The translations under genes and the position numbers were made by a program. 64,000 nt of DNA from an uncultured Cytophagales bacterium (GTDB lineage: Bacteria > Bacteroidota > Bacteroidia > Cytophagales > UBA9547). The notes under the pieces were generated by a model. That model was not told where the DNA came from. It worked only from the letters and a program-made list of their open reading frames with translations, and ran no database searches. The stretch spans positions 92,759 through 156,758 of the forward strand of contig CAMFLX010000001.1 of the NCBI GenBank assembly GCA_945957555.1, read 5' to 3'. Positions 1 to 8,634 of this stretch are shown here, in pieces. The first letter of the stretch is position 1. Each line of letters starts with the position of its first letter.

Positions 1-271
1 TTAGACTTTTACATAGAGAAGAGAGTTCTTCAAAGTGGATATGGCTTTCTAAATCTTGATTGTACCATTTTCTCATTTTTATACCATTTAAAGCACCGAA
101 GAAGCCAATTTTGAACATTTTCTTTATTTTTTTCAGGTAAAATGCCTTCTTGTTTAAGATCACACCTTCGTTATAAATTACGAGACAAATCTGCGTTTGA
201 TCGATATTTATAAAAGGGATATGATGAGATGCCACACCCCTCAGTGAACTTGTGACGATAGCTACTTTCAT
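1..271 (-). CDS. Formyltransferase-like protein, N-terminal part (cut by window edge)
   Basis: A minus-strand reading frame starts at ATG 269-271 and stays open to the window edge, giving 90 residues of a longer protein. It begins MKVAIVTSSLRGVASHH and continues with IGFFGALNGIKMRKWY. This pattern recalls the N-terminal segment of Fmt-like formyltransferases found in polysaccharide clusters, where a sugar amine is formylated. The catalytic Asn-His-Asp part is not in the window, so function is inferred. The start overlaps the stop of the upstream deacetylase gene by four bases (ATGA), so the two are probably co-translated. The family call is from pattern memory only. Confidence 0.5.
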   Translation of the reverse strand, partial: MKVAIVTSSLRGVASHHIPFINIDQTQICLVIYNEGVILNKKAFYLKKIKKMFKIGFFGALNGIKMRKWYNQDLESHIHFEELSSLCKSL

Positions 272-1200
272 AGAAATGGAGAAATGCTGTTTTGAATGGA
301 TGCTAACTTTGAGTTTCTGGAGATAAAATATTGAATGTGCTTTGGGTTCCAATTAAAAACTACCTGGTCTCTTCTTATAAAAAGCTCCTCCTGTTTTAAC
401 GCTTTGGGATTGTTGATATGACAACCGCGTTCGGCACTTGCACAAGACTCATATCCTATCTCAAAGCAAATTTTGTTTCCGATCTTATTGAAATGGAAAA
501 ATCTTCCATAAGGAAAAGCAAAATGTTTTACCAGTCCACATTTTTCTTGAATGACATCGAATGAAGCATGCATTTCATCTCTTATTAAATCTTCCTTAGA
601 GTCAGCAATGTTAATGTGATTCATGGTGTGAGATCCAATTTCGTGTCCCATATTCTGTAAAAGATTTACCTCTTCCCAAGACAAAAACTCAACTGTGGGA
701 AAACGTAACTGAGTACTGCAGAATTTTTTGATTTTTGAAAAATCTTTTTCGTTTATGATTGTCGGATTAATAAAAAAACAGGCCTTAACATTATATCGAT
801 CCAGTATACGTGCCGCTGCCAAATTATTTTTGAGGCCATCGTCGGAGCTGAATACAATATAAGGTTTATCGATTTCATTCTTAAGAATTTTGTTAACCGC
901 TTCCGAATATGAAAGGAAAACATATTTTTTGGAAAGTACTTTCAAAAGATCATCCAAATTTTTTTCTTCATCTTTAAAAACATGGTGAAAGTATAAAAAT
1001 TGAATCCTTGGTTTTTCTGAGGTTTTGTCGCCACCCAAAAATTGATCCCAAAAAGAGAGTCCATTTAGCGTAAGTTCCCGTAGAGAGCTTCTAAGATTTA
1101 ATTTTTTACTGTCTTTTATGTCTTTATAGTATTCCGTAAATTCCATTTTATTGAAGGGAAAGCAATTGATTATAGTATACTTAACAGTTTGTCTGCCCAA
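268..1200 (-). CDS. Polysaccharide deacetylase (NodB homology domain)
   Basis: Carbohydrate esterase 4 type protein expected to remove N- or O-acetyl groups from a glycan. Visible motifs are the metal-binding Asp-Asp (FSSDDGLKNN), the H-x3-H ligand pair in GSHTMNH and the FAFPYGRF segment. A leading Asp replaced by Ser in the first motif (SSDDG for TFDDG) is a mild departure. The longest frame starts at 1200 and overlaps the upstream glycosyltransferase by 31 bases; an internal ATG at 1146 (MEFTEYYKD) removes the overlap and may be the true start. There is no signal peptide, so it may act on a cytoplasmic lipid-linked or nucleotide sugar. It sits in a run of glycosyltransferases with overlapping ends, pointing to surface polysaccharide synthesis. 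Confidence 0.8.
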   Translation of the reverse strand: MGRQTVKYTIINCFPFNKMEFTEYYKDIKDSKKLNLRSSLRELTLNGLSFWDQFLGGDKTSEKPRIQFLYFHHVFKDEEKNLDDLLKVLSKKYVFLSYSEAVNKILKNEIDKPYIVFSSDDGLKNNLAAARILDRYNVKACFFINPTIINEKDFSKIKKFCSTQLRFPTVEFLSWEEVNLLQNMGHEIGSHTMNHINIADSKEDLIRDEMHASFDVIQEKCGLVKHFAFPYGRFFHFNKIGNKICFEIGYESCASAERGCHINNPKALKQEELFIRRDQVVFNWNPKHIQYFISRNSKLASIQNSISPFL

Positions 1201-2201
1201 ATCTGTGGACTGTTAGATTTAGAAAAATCATAACTTTTTTGTGCAAATTGTCTAAGAGATTCATCACTCTTTTGGCAAATTTTTAAAATGGCAGTTTTTA
1301 TGCTAGAATCGTCATTTATATTAAAAGAAAACCCATTGATATCGTTTTTAAAAAAAGAAGTACACGCACCAATATTATTTGAAACAAGAAGCGGCAAGCC
1401 AGAACTACTGGCCTCGTGTATAACAAGACCCCAAGGCTCATGAATACTGGGTAAACAAAAAACAGAAGACGATTTCATAACATCTGCAAGTTTTTGAGGT
1501 TCTACAAAGTCGTTGATTTCTATTTGATTGTTTTTATAGCCCAAAAGTTCTTCTTTAAGCTCTCCATTGCCATAAAGTACAAAACTCCATTCTGGAATCT
1601 GTGACGAAATATCATTGAAAGCCTTTAAAAAGGGAAGAATTCCTTTTATCGGATGATAACGACCCACATAGATAATTTTTTTGTTTGACAAGTCTGCTAA
1701 TTGTGGATTGTCAAAAACGGATCTGTCACATGTATAAAGCCCCTGTAAGATTTTTTCTTTGCTGTATCCGAGTTTTTCTGCATATTTTAACTGCGGGAGC
1801 CCTGGTACAAAGAGATGAGAAAAATATGGTCTTACAAGGAAGAAGCTAAGCTTGCAAGCAATCGTTTGTCTTAAAGAACCTGTCCACCAGTTATCTAGAC
1901 TGGAGATTACGGGTATCTTTTTTTTATAATATTTACAGACTTTCAGATAGTCTTTGTCCATCCATCCAGAAACAAAAATCAATTCGGGCTTGATATTCTG
2001 TGCTATTTTAAGGAGATCTGTCTGCTTGTTTTCACTTCTTAAATAAAAGGTAATCCCTTGCTCGTCAACAGGTACATATGGCGTTTTTTTGTTTTTATCC
2101 CATCTCACACAATGAACATGGTAGCTCCTCAAAGCCAGTTCTCTAAAACAACCTAAGTTGTAGCCCATGACTTCAGAATACAATACAAGAATGTTTTTCA
2201 T
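1170..2201 (-). CDS. Glycosyltransferase family 4 protein
   Basis: A retaining GT-B glycosyltransferase of 343 residues. The C-terminal half carries the GT4 signature: IIYVGRYHPIKG (nucleotide-sugar domain entry), then SIHEPWGLVIHEASSSGLPLL, which holds the E-x7-E motif. The N-terminal acceptor domain (about residues 1-170) is divergent, as usual. The donor sugar and acceptor cannot be read from the sequence. The gene overlaps its upstream neighbour, a second GT4 gene, by four bases, and its 3' end overlaps the deacetylase frame, so the block is one transcription unit that builds a surface polysaccharide or glycolipid. Confidence 0.85.
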   Translation of the reverse strand: MKNILVLYSEVMGYNLGCFRELALRSYHVHCVRWDKNKKTPYVPVDEQGITFYLRSENKQTDLLKIAQNIKPELIFVSGWMDKDYLKVCKYYKKKIPVISSLDNWWTGSLRQTIACKLSFFLVRPYFSHLFVPGLPQLKYAEKLGYSKEKILQGLYTCDRSVFDNPQLADLSNKKIIYVGRYHPIKGILPFLKAFNDISSQIPEWSFVLYGNGELKEELLGYKNNQIEINDFVEPQKLADVMKSSSVFCLPSIHEPWGLVIHEASSSGLPLLVSNNIGACTSFFKNDINGFSFNINDDSSIKTAILKICQKSDESLRQFAQKSYDFSKSNSPQIWADKLLSIL

Positions 2202-3172
2202 ATAAGAGACGAATAGGTGTTAATGTATTTCTGTACGGTATTTTCTATGGAATATTTCTGTACGTTTTCATAACCAATTGAGATCAAGGTCTCTTTATAA
2301 TCCTTATCATCGCAGATTTTAATGATTCCTGCTTTTATTTCAGAAACCGATTGGTAGTCTACAAAATGAGCCCCCGTCCCAGCTATTTCTGGCATTGAAG
2401 CTACCGTAGAGGTAATGATGGGTCTTCCTACAGCTTGTGCTTCTAATATGGGCACACCAAAACCTTCGTAATTTGAGGCAAAGTACACCAAATCACAATC
2501 AATATATTTTTGATAGACCTGTTCATAGCTCAGGTTTGGGAAAAACTGATGTTTTATTTTTTTAGAATCAAGTATTGCTTTTAGCCCAAGGTCAATCTTG
2601 CGGATGAGTATAAGTTCTACATCCAAGCCTACTACTGCTTCTATTAAATTTTCAATGTTTTTATTATGGCCACTTCCGATCTGTAGAATTTTTGGCCTCT
2701 CATTTTGAGAAAGGTTTCCTTGCTTCTTAAAGATATGCAAGGGAGCGGGATTATGGATTACATCAATTTTTTCTTCTGGGATATTTAAATGATGCATTAA
2801 ACGCAACTTTGTGAACTCAGAAATGGTGGTAAGCTTTTGCACTTTTTTGAAAGGCAAATTGAGCCAGAGCTGTTTATAGATCAATTTTTTGGGACCCCTT
2901 AGCGTTTTCTCAAAATGGCCAAGGTCGTGAACGGTTATGATGGTTTTCTTTTTGGGCAGGTTAAAAGCAAGATAGTTGACGTCACCGGTAATATGAAAAA
3001 TATCAGAACTTAGCTTTGACACCTCTCTCAGGTTATTAATTCTGTTAGCACTTTTACATGTAAAGAGCCTTACCTCATTACTCTTGGCCACTTCGGTGGC
3101 AATATTTCCAAAAAGTTCTTCTATGCTAAAATTTCCAAGACGATTTTCCCTAAAAAGATAGGTAATTTTCAT
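2198..3172 (-). CDS. Glycosyltransferase family 4 protein
   Basis: A second GT-B/GT4 enzyme of 324 residues. Diagnostic parts are TIITVHDLGH in the N-terminal domain, the linker segment with TTISEFTKLRL, and the donor-site stretch NYEGFGVPILEAQAVGRPII with the E-x7-E arrangement. It resembles mannosyl- or rhamnosyl-transferases of capsule and O-antigen clusters, but the substrate is not decidable. The start codon lies four bases downstream of the stop of the exporter gene (MMPL, 3176-5563), so the exporter and all the glycan genes to the left could share one transcript. The stop overlaps the next GT4 start (ATGA). Confidence 0.85.
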   Translation of the reverse strand: MKITYLFRENRLGNFSIEELFGNIATEVAKSNEVRLFTCKSANRINNLREVSKLSSDIFHITGDVNYLAFNLPKKKTIITVHDLGHFEKTLRGPKKLIYKQLWLNLPFKKVQKLTTISEFTKLRLMHHLNIPEEKIDVIHNPAPLHIFKKQGNLSQNERPKILQIGSGHNKNIENLIEAVVGLDVELILIRKIDLGLKAILDSKKIKHQFFPNLSYEQVYQKYIDCDLVYFASNYEGFGVPILEAQAVGRPIITSTVASMPEIAGTGAHFVDYQSVSEIKAGIIKICDDKDYKETLISIGYENVQKYSIENTVQKYINTYSSLI

Positions 3173-3175
3173 ACG

Positions 3176-5563
3176 CTATTCGGATTTTGCTGTTTGTACT
3201 AGCTCGTCTTCATTATCTCCTTCATATTCTTCTACGAGAAGGTCGTAATCTTTTTCGTTCTTACCTCTATCAAAATTGAGTATCATAACAGGTAGTATAG
3301 TGAAGCTTGTAATCATTGCAGTAAGCAAGGTTATTGAAGTAAGCACTCCAAGTGCTACTGTACCTCCAAAACTTGAGAATGCAAAAATTAGAAATCCAAA
3401 GAAAAGAACGATCGATGTATAAATAATACTCGGACCTGCGTCTAAAATACTGATTTTCAATGATTGCTTTACTGATTTCTTATGATGGAAAATTTCATAT
3501 CGATACTTGGCCAAGAAGTGGATAGTATTGTCTACTGTTATTCCAAATACAATACTAAAAATAATAGCAGTGCTTGGCTTTAGGGGTATGTTGAGAAAAC
3601 CCATAAGCCCCGCCGTTATAAACAGAGGAATAAGGTTTTGAACCAAAGTAATCATGATCATCCTTAGGGACGTAAATAGAAATGCCATTAATATAGCATT
3701 AAAAAATATTGATTGAATAATACTCGAATTCAAGCTACTAATCAGCAAATTATTGCCTCTAGTGAATAATAATGTAGTTCCTGTGTAATGCACGTCATAT
3801 TGTGCTGCTGGAAAATATTTCTCTACTTCTGGTTTTATGACTTTATTTAAGAGTGTATCAATTTTGATAGATCCCATATCGGCCACTTTGCAGGAAATTC
3901 TGACAAATCTACCAGTACTATCAATAAATGATTTAATAAGACCTTTGTTATTTGAGTTCTGATTTTTTAAATATTTGGATCGATAGAATGGATCCATTTT
4001 AGAAGGTAGGTAGAAGCTATTACTATCACCATTATAGTATGCTTGCGCAGATCCTTTAAGAAGTGTTGTTATAGATAAAGGCCTTGAAATATTAGGTTGT
4101 TGATCTAAGAATTGACACAGTCTTTCTATTTTTTCAATATTGTTAGGTTTTTTTTCTATGGCTTTTGGCTTTTTTAAGTCAATGACGATCTCTAAAGGCA
4201 TAATACCTTTGAAATTCTTTTCAAAGAATCTCATATCGCTAATGATAGACATACTTTCTGGGACATCGTCAACCATGAAAGAGACGGTCTTTATTTTATA
4301 GATACCAATTGCCGAAATAATACAAATGATAATCGTAATGATATAGTTAGCTGCTTTGTTGTTAAAAGCAATCTTCACTGACCACTCTAGAAAGGCATTC
4401 ATAGAGTTTCGGTCTAGATGTTTCATTTTTCGCTCTGTAGGTGCTGGAAGGTACATAAGTACTGCAGGAACAAGAATGATACTTACAAAAAATGCGAGCA
4501 TGATGTTGATACCTGCTACAATTCCAAATTCTTTAAGCATCATTACCTCATTATTGGCAAGAACCAAGAATCCAACGGCTGTTGTTGCATTTACCATAAG
4601 CGTAACGACACCGATGGATTTTATGATTCTACTTATGGCAAGTACTTTATTATTATATTTCTTATACTCTTGGTGATATTTGTTGATAAGGTATATGAAG
4701 TTTGGAATCCCCGTAACAACCATGAGTGATGGGATGAGGCCAGTAAGCATTGAAATGTTATAGCCCATCAAAGCAATGGTTCCAAAGGTCCAAGCAACAA
4801 TCACGGCTACTAGTATATAAGGAACAACAACGGCGTCCCAACTCTTGAAAAATATGTAGAGTATAATACCAGAAATCAATATAGAAAGAGCCAAGAAAAC
4901 CTTTAATTCTTTTGCAACCTCTTTGGTCATAACAGACCTAATATAAGGAATCCCTGAATAGTGGACTTTGATATTGGTTTCTGCTGAAAATTTATCAAAC
5001 TGTTCTACAATCGCATATGTAATCTTTTGACGATTGACATTATTAACATAATTTCTGTTTACTGAAGCAACTACAAGAAGTGCATTACTATTGGCATTAA
5101 AAAGTTGACCTTCATATAGTTTTTGGCTAAAAGCTGTATTTAATAATGAGTCAAGCTGTTTTTGGTCTTTATAACCTGTATTGAAGATTTCATGGAGTTC
5201 GAAACACTCTTTCGTTTCGTTTTTGATTATTGCCTTAAGTCTTGGTAAAGCTATTACTTCATTAATACCTTTAATATTTGCTATATTATTGCATATCTGC
5301 TGGTATTTCTTAAAATTATCATACTGAAAAATTTTCTTGTCGTTGGTACCAACAACGATCATATTGCCATCTTCGCCAAATCGTTGTCTAAAATCGTTAT
5401 AATACTTTAGTTCAGCATCATCTTGTGGTAAGATTCTAAAGTAATCGTAAGAAATTTCAAGATTTCTAGCATTCCATCCCATAAAAACTGTAATTATCGC
5501 AATTACAATTAAGAGAACGAGCCGATTTCTTAAAACAAAATTTGCTAGATTATTCCAAAACAT
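3176..5563 (-). CDS. RND-family exporter (MMPL / HAE3 type)
   Basis: A 795-residue inner-membrane protein with the two-fold RND layout: one transmembrane helix near residue 15-35, a large periplasmic loop, a helix cluster at about 220-385, a second periplasmic loop and a second cluster at about 610-775. Each cluster looks like a sterol-sensing/MMPL module, for example GLIPSLMVVTGIPNFIYLINKYHQ and the matching IFSIVFGITVDNTIHFLAKYR. HAE3 proteins of this type move hydrophobic lipids or hopanoid-like compounds, sometimes during envelope construction. The C-terminal tail is acidic and cytoplasmic. It lies just upstream of the glycan genes, separated by three bases from the first glycosyltransferase. 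Confidence 0.85.
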   Translation of the reverse strand: MFWNNLANFVLRNRLVLLIVIAIITVFMGWNARNLEISYDYFRILPQDDAELKYYNDFRQRFGEDGNMIVVGTNDKKIFQYDNFKKYQQICNNIANIKGINEVIALPRLKAIIKNETKECFELHEIFNTGYKDQKQLDSLLNTAFSQKLYEGQLFNANSNALLVVASVNRNYVNNVNRQKITYAIVEQFDKFSAETNIKVHYSGIPYIRSVMTKEVAKELKVFLALSILISGIILYIFFKSWDAVVVPYILVAVIVAWTFGTIALMGYNISMLTGLIPSLMVVTGIPNFIYLINKYHQEYKKYNNKVLAISRIIKSIGVVTLMVNATTAVGFLVLANNEVMMLKEFGIVAGINIMLAFFVSIILVPAVLMYLPAPTERKMKHLDRNSMNAFLEWSVKIAFNNKAANYIITIIICIISAIGIYKIKTVSFMVDDVPESMSIISDMRFFEKNFKGIMPLEIVIDLKKPKAIEKKPNNIEKIERLCQFLDQQPNISRPLSITTLLKGSAQAYYNGDSNSFYLPSKMDPFYRSKYLKNQNSNNKGLIKSFIDSTGRFVRISCKVADMGSIKIDTLLNKVIKPEVEKYFPAAQYDVHYTGTTLLFTRGNNLLISSLNSSIIQSIFFNAILMAFLFTSLRMIMITLVQNLIPLFITAGLMGFLNIPLKPSTAIIFSIVFGITVDNTIHFLAKYRYEIFHHKKSVKQSLKISILDAGPSIIYTSIVLFFGFLIFAFSSFGGTVALGVLTSITLLTAMITSFTILPVMILNFDRGKNEKDYDLLVEEYEGDNEDELVQTAKSE

Positions 5564-5603
5564 GATATGAATTTGAGGATATGAAATTGCACTTTGTGTA
5601 TTA

Positions 5604-5611
5604 CAAAAATA
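5604..5611 (-). promoter_or_regulatory. Candidate -7 box (TATTTTTG) for the RND exporter gene
   Basis: The minus strand reads TATTTTTG, an exact TAnnTTTG Bacteroidota -7 element. A start point about four bases beyond the box leaves a leader near 37 bases. No TTG is seen at the -33 position, so this is a weak call. Confidence 0.35.
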
Positions 5612-5643
5612 TGCAAAATAACGAAAGATTGATAACGATGATT

Positions 5644-5675
5644 ATAGAAAATGGGACTTATGTCCCATTTTCTAT
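5644..5675 (-). terminator. Hairpin terminator after rfbB
   Basis: A perfect 14-bp inverted repeat (ATAGAAAATGGGAC and its complement) with a TTAT loop lies directly downstream of the rfbB stop codon. On the minus strand the distal arm ends in TTTTCTAT. It separates the glmS-rfbB unit from the exporter and glycan unit. Confidence 0.75.
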
Positions 5676-5679
5676 TTTC

Positions 5680-6738
5680 TTAATTATACTGCTTAGAATA
5701 GTATTTTTGATATTCACCACTAGTAACATTTTGAAGCCATTCGCTGTTTGAGAGATACCAATCTACTGTCTTAGCAAGTCCTTGCTCAAAAGTTACTGAA
5801 GGCTTCCAGCCCAATTCATTCATGATTTTATTTGCGTCAATTGCATATCTTAAATCATGACCTGGCCTATCAGTAACATAGGTAATAAGTTTTCTGGATG
5901 TACCTTGTTCTTTGCCAAGTTTTTGGTCCATAATATCACAAAGTAGATATACCAAATCAAGGTTTTTCCACTCATTAAACCCCCCAACATTGTAGCAGTC
6001 ACCAGTCTTGCCTTTATGAAAAATTAGATCTATCGCTCTTGCATGATCAACGACATACAACCAATCTCTTACATTCTCACCTTTACCATATACTGGTAGT
6101 GGTTTCCCTGTTTGTATATTGTTGATCATTAAAGGAATTAACTTTTCTGGAAAATGATTTGGACCATAATTATTAGAGCAATTAGAGAGAACTACTTGTA
6201 AGCCGTATGTATTATGATATGCTCTTACAAAGTGGTCTGATGCTGCTTTTGATGCAGAATATGGAGACTGTGGATCATAAGGCGTGGTTTCTAAGAAGAA
6301 ATCCTCAGGATTGTGCAAGGAGCCAAAGACCTCGTCTGTAGAAATATGATAAAAACGATGTTTATCGTAAGAGCCTTTCCAATAATCTCTTGCGCTGTTG
6401 AGTAAATTTACAGTGCCGACAACATTTGTCATCACAAATTCCATAGGATTTGTGATGGATCTATCCACGTGTGATTCTGCCGCTAAATGTAAAACATCTG
6501 TTACTTTGTAAGCATCAAAAATTTCTTTCATTTGTGAAGCATCCACAATGTCGGCCTTAACGAATGTATAATTTGGTTTATCTTCAATATCCTTTAAGTT
6601 AGCCAAATTACCAGCATAAGTAAGTTTGTCCAAATTAATGATTCGATATTCGGGATATGCGTTTACAAATAGTCTTACCACATGAGAACCGATAAACCCA
6701 GCACCACCCGTGATGATTATGTTTTTTGAAAAACCCAT
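5680..6738 (-). CDS. rfbB: dTDP-glucose 4,6-dehydratase
   Basis: Converts dTDP-glucose to dTDP-4-keto-6-deoxyglucose, the second step toward dTDP-rhamnose and related deoxy sugars. The extended SDR fold is clear: NAD-binding GGAGFIGSHVVR at residues 11-22, the HISTDEVFGS segment with the family's Thr-Asp-Glu triad, and the YxxxK pair in SPYSASKAASDH (Tyr160, Lys164). The 352-residue length matches the family. It follows glmS by 15 bases on the same strand and is closed by a strong hairpin, so glmS and rfbB probably form an operon feeding activated sugars to the surface-glycan genes to the left. rfbA, rfbC and rfbD are not in the window. Confidence 0.95.
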   Translation of the reverse strand: MGFSKNIIITGGAGFIGSHVVRLFVNAYPEYRIINLDKLTYAGNLANLKDIEDKPNYTFVKADIVDASQMKEIFDAYKVTDVLHLAAESHVDRSITNPMEFVMTNVVGTVNLLNSARDYWKGSYDKHRFYHISTDEVFGSLHNPEDFFLETTPYDPQSPYSASKAASDHFVRAYHNTYGLQVVLSNCSNNYGPNHFPEKLIPLMINNIQTGKPLPVYGKGENVRDWLYVVDHARAIDLIFHKGKTGDCYNVGGFNEWKNLDLVYLLCDIMDQKLGKEQGTSRKLITYVTDRPGHDLRYAIDANKIMNELGWKPSVTFEQGLAKTVDWYLSNSEWLQNVTSGEYQKYYSKQYN

Positions 6739-6753
6739 CTTGCTTATATTTTA

Positions 6754-8595
6754 TTATTCTACAGTTACTGATTTAGCCAAATTTCTTGGTTGATCTACAT
6801 TACAACCCCTCATTACCGCAATATGATAAGAAAGTAATTGTAGTGGTATTACAGAAATTATCGGCATAAGCGCCTCATGCGTATTTGGCACCTCCAACGT
6901 AAATTCTGCCATTTTACCTACTTCATGATCCCCCTCTGTAACAATTGCAATCACTCGTCCTTTACGAGCTTTTACCTCTTGTATGTTAGAAACAATTTTT
7001 TCGTACGAACTATCTTTGGTGGCAATGCATATTACAGGCATTTCTTCGTCAATCAGTGCGATTGGGCCATGTTTCATCTCGGCTGCAGGATATCCTTCAG
7101 CATGGATATAAGAAATTTCCTTAAGTTTTAGTGCTCCTTCCAGTGCTACAGGGAAATTATAGCCTCTTCCAAGATACAGTGCATTTCTTGCATCTTTGAA
7201 CTTAGACGATATCATTTGTATTTTATCATTGAGCTCTAATACCTTTTTTACTTTTGAAGGAATAGCTTCAATTTCAGCAAGCATTTCATGAAATTGTTTA
7301 TCAGAAAGAACCCCCTTTTTGTAGCCAACTTGTATTGCAATCATTGAAAGTACAGTCACTTGTGCTGTAAAAGCTTTTGTACTGGCCACACCAATTTCTG
7401 GTCCTGCATGAAGGTAGGCTCCAGCATGTGTTGCTCGCGCTATTGATGAACCTACGACATTACAAATACCAAAAATGATAGCACCTTTTGATTTTGCTAG
7501 TTCCAAAGCAGCAAGAGTATCAGCTGTTTCCCCAGACTGAGAAATAGCAATAACCACATCCTTTTCCCTTATTACGGGATTTCTATATCTGAATTCTGAT
7601 GCGTAATCTACTTCTACAGGAATCCTTGTAAACTCTTCAAATATATACTCTGCCACTAAGCCTGCATGCCAAGATGTACCACAAGCAAGAATAATGATTC
7701 TATCGGCATTTAGCAGTGTATTTGCATAGTCTCGCAAACCTCCCAAAACAAGATGACCCCTTACTGCATCCACTCTACCACGCATGGCATCTGTTAGAGA
7801 TTTTGGTTGCTCAAATATTTCCTTGAGCATAAAGTGTTCATAACCTCCTTTTTCGATCGCTTCCAGCTCTAGCTCTAGTTTCTGAATATAAGGAATTGTT
7901 TTAACGTCCTCGATAGTTGTGATCGTGAGCCCTGTTTGGTTATCAAGAACAGCTATTTCATAATCATTCAAGTATACCACTTCATTGGTATACTCTATAA
8001 TTGGAGAAGCATCTGATGCCACAAAAAATTCACCTTTACCAACGCCTATAACTAAAGGACTTCCTTTTCTTGCAGCAATTAGTCTGCCAGGCTCAGACTG
8101 AGACATGATGGCGATTGCATAAGCTCCAACGACTTGTGTTAATGCGATTCTGACAGCATCATCTAATTTGCAAGCATGGTGTTCTTTGATATCTTCAATT
8201 AAATGTATGAAAACTTCAGAGTCTGTTTCACTCAAAAAAACATGACCCCTTCTCATTAAATCTTCTTTTAGAGATGCATAGTTTTCAATAATACCATTAT
8301 GAATAATGGCTAGATCTTTATTGAAAGAGTAGTGAGGGTGCGCATTAGTATCATTGGGTTCGCCATGAGTAGCCCAACGAGTATGACCTATTCCAATATT
8401 GCTTTTGAGATTTTGTTGTGTTTTAAGATGCTCTTCTAGTTCTGAAACCTTACCTTTTTTCTTATAAATATTAAGAGAGCCATTCATAAGAGCAATTCCT
8501 GCACTATCATAACCTCTATATTCTAGTCTTTTAAGCCCTTTTATAATTACTTCTAAAGCATCTCTATGACCTAAATAACCTACTATTCCACACAT
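6754..8595 (-). CDS. glmS: Glutamine-fructose-6-phosphate aminotransferase (isomerizing)
   Basis: Makes glucosamine-6-phosphate from fructose-6-phosphate and glutamine, the entry to UDP-GlcNAc for peptidoglycan and LPS. The N-terminal Ntn amidotransferase domain starts MCGIVGYLG with catalytic Cys2 exposed after Met removal, followed by GIGHTRWATHGEP. Two SIS sugar-isomerase domains follow (CGTSWHAG and ISQSGETADT, then the LGRGYNFPVALEGALKLKEISYIHAE stretch), ending in the DQPRNLAKSVTVE tail typical of the family. Length (613 aa) is standard. A TAAATTTG box lies upstream, in the gap after the DUF4270 gene. glmM, the next enzyme in the pathway, is at 21943 in this window but not in the same operon. 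Confidence 0.97.
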   Translation of the reverse strand: MCGIVGYLGHRDALEVIIKGLKRLEYRGYDSAGIALMNGSLNIYKKKGKVSELEEHLKTQQNLKSNIGIGHTRWATHGEPNDTNAHPHYSFNKDLAIIHNGIIENYASLKEDLMRRGHVFLSETDSEVFIHLIEDIKEHHACKLDDAVRIALTQVVGAYAIAIMSQSEPGRLIAARKGSPLVIGVGKGEFFVASDASPIIEYTNEVVYLNDYEIAVLDNQTGLTITTIEDVKTIPYIQKLELELEAIEKGGYEHFMLKEIFEQPKSLTDAMRGRVDAVRGHLVLGGLRDYANTLLNADRIIILACGTSWHAGLVAEYIFEEFTRIPVEVDYASEFRYRNPVIREKDVVIAISQSGETADTLAALELAKSKGAIIFGICNVVGSSIARATHAGAYLHAGPEIGVASTKAFTAQVTVLSMIAIQVGYKKGVLSDKQFHEMLAEIEAIPSKVKKVLELNDKIQMISSKFKDARNALYLGRGYNFPVALEGALKLKEISYIHAEGYPAAEMKHGPIALIDEEMPVICIATKDSSYEKIVSNIQEVKARKGRVIAIVTEGDHEVGKMAEFTLEVPNTHEALMPIISVIPLQLLSYHIAVMRGCNVDQPRNLAKSVTVE

Positions 8596-8626
8596 ATTAT
8601 AACGGGTTTTCCAATGATTAAGAAAT

Positions 8627-8634
8627 CAAATTTA
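8627..8634 (-). promoter_or_regulatory. Candidate -7 box (TAAATTTG) for glmS
   Basis: An exact TAnnTTTG match on the minus strand, ending about 32 bases before the glmS start codon and lying just after the stop of the DUF4270 gene. The -33 region has no clear TTG. Confidence 0.4.

Noticed and set aside
4356-4729. Two plus-strand frames of 103-106 codons inside the RND exporter gene
   Set aside because: They lie wholly antisense to a well-conserved membrane protein and show no family features; they are shadows of its codon pattern.
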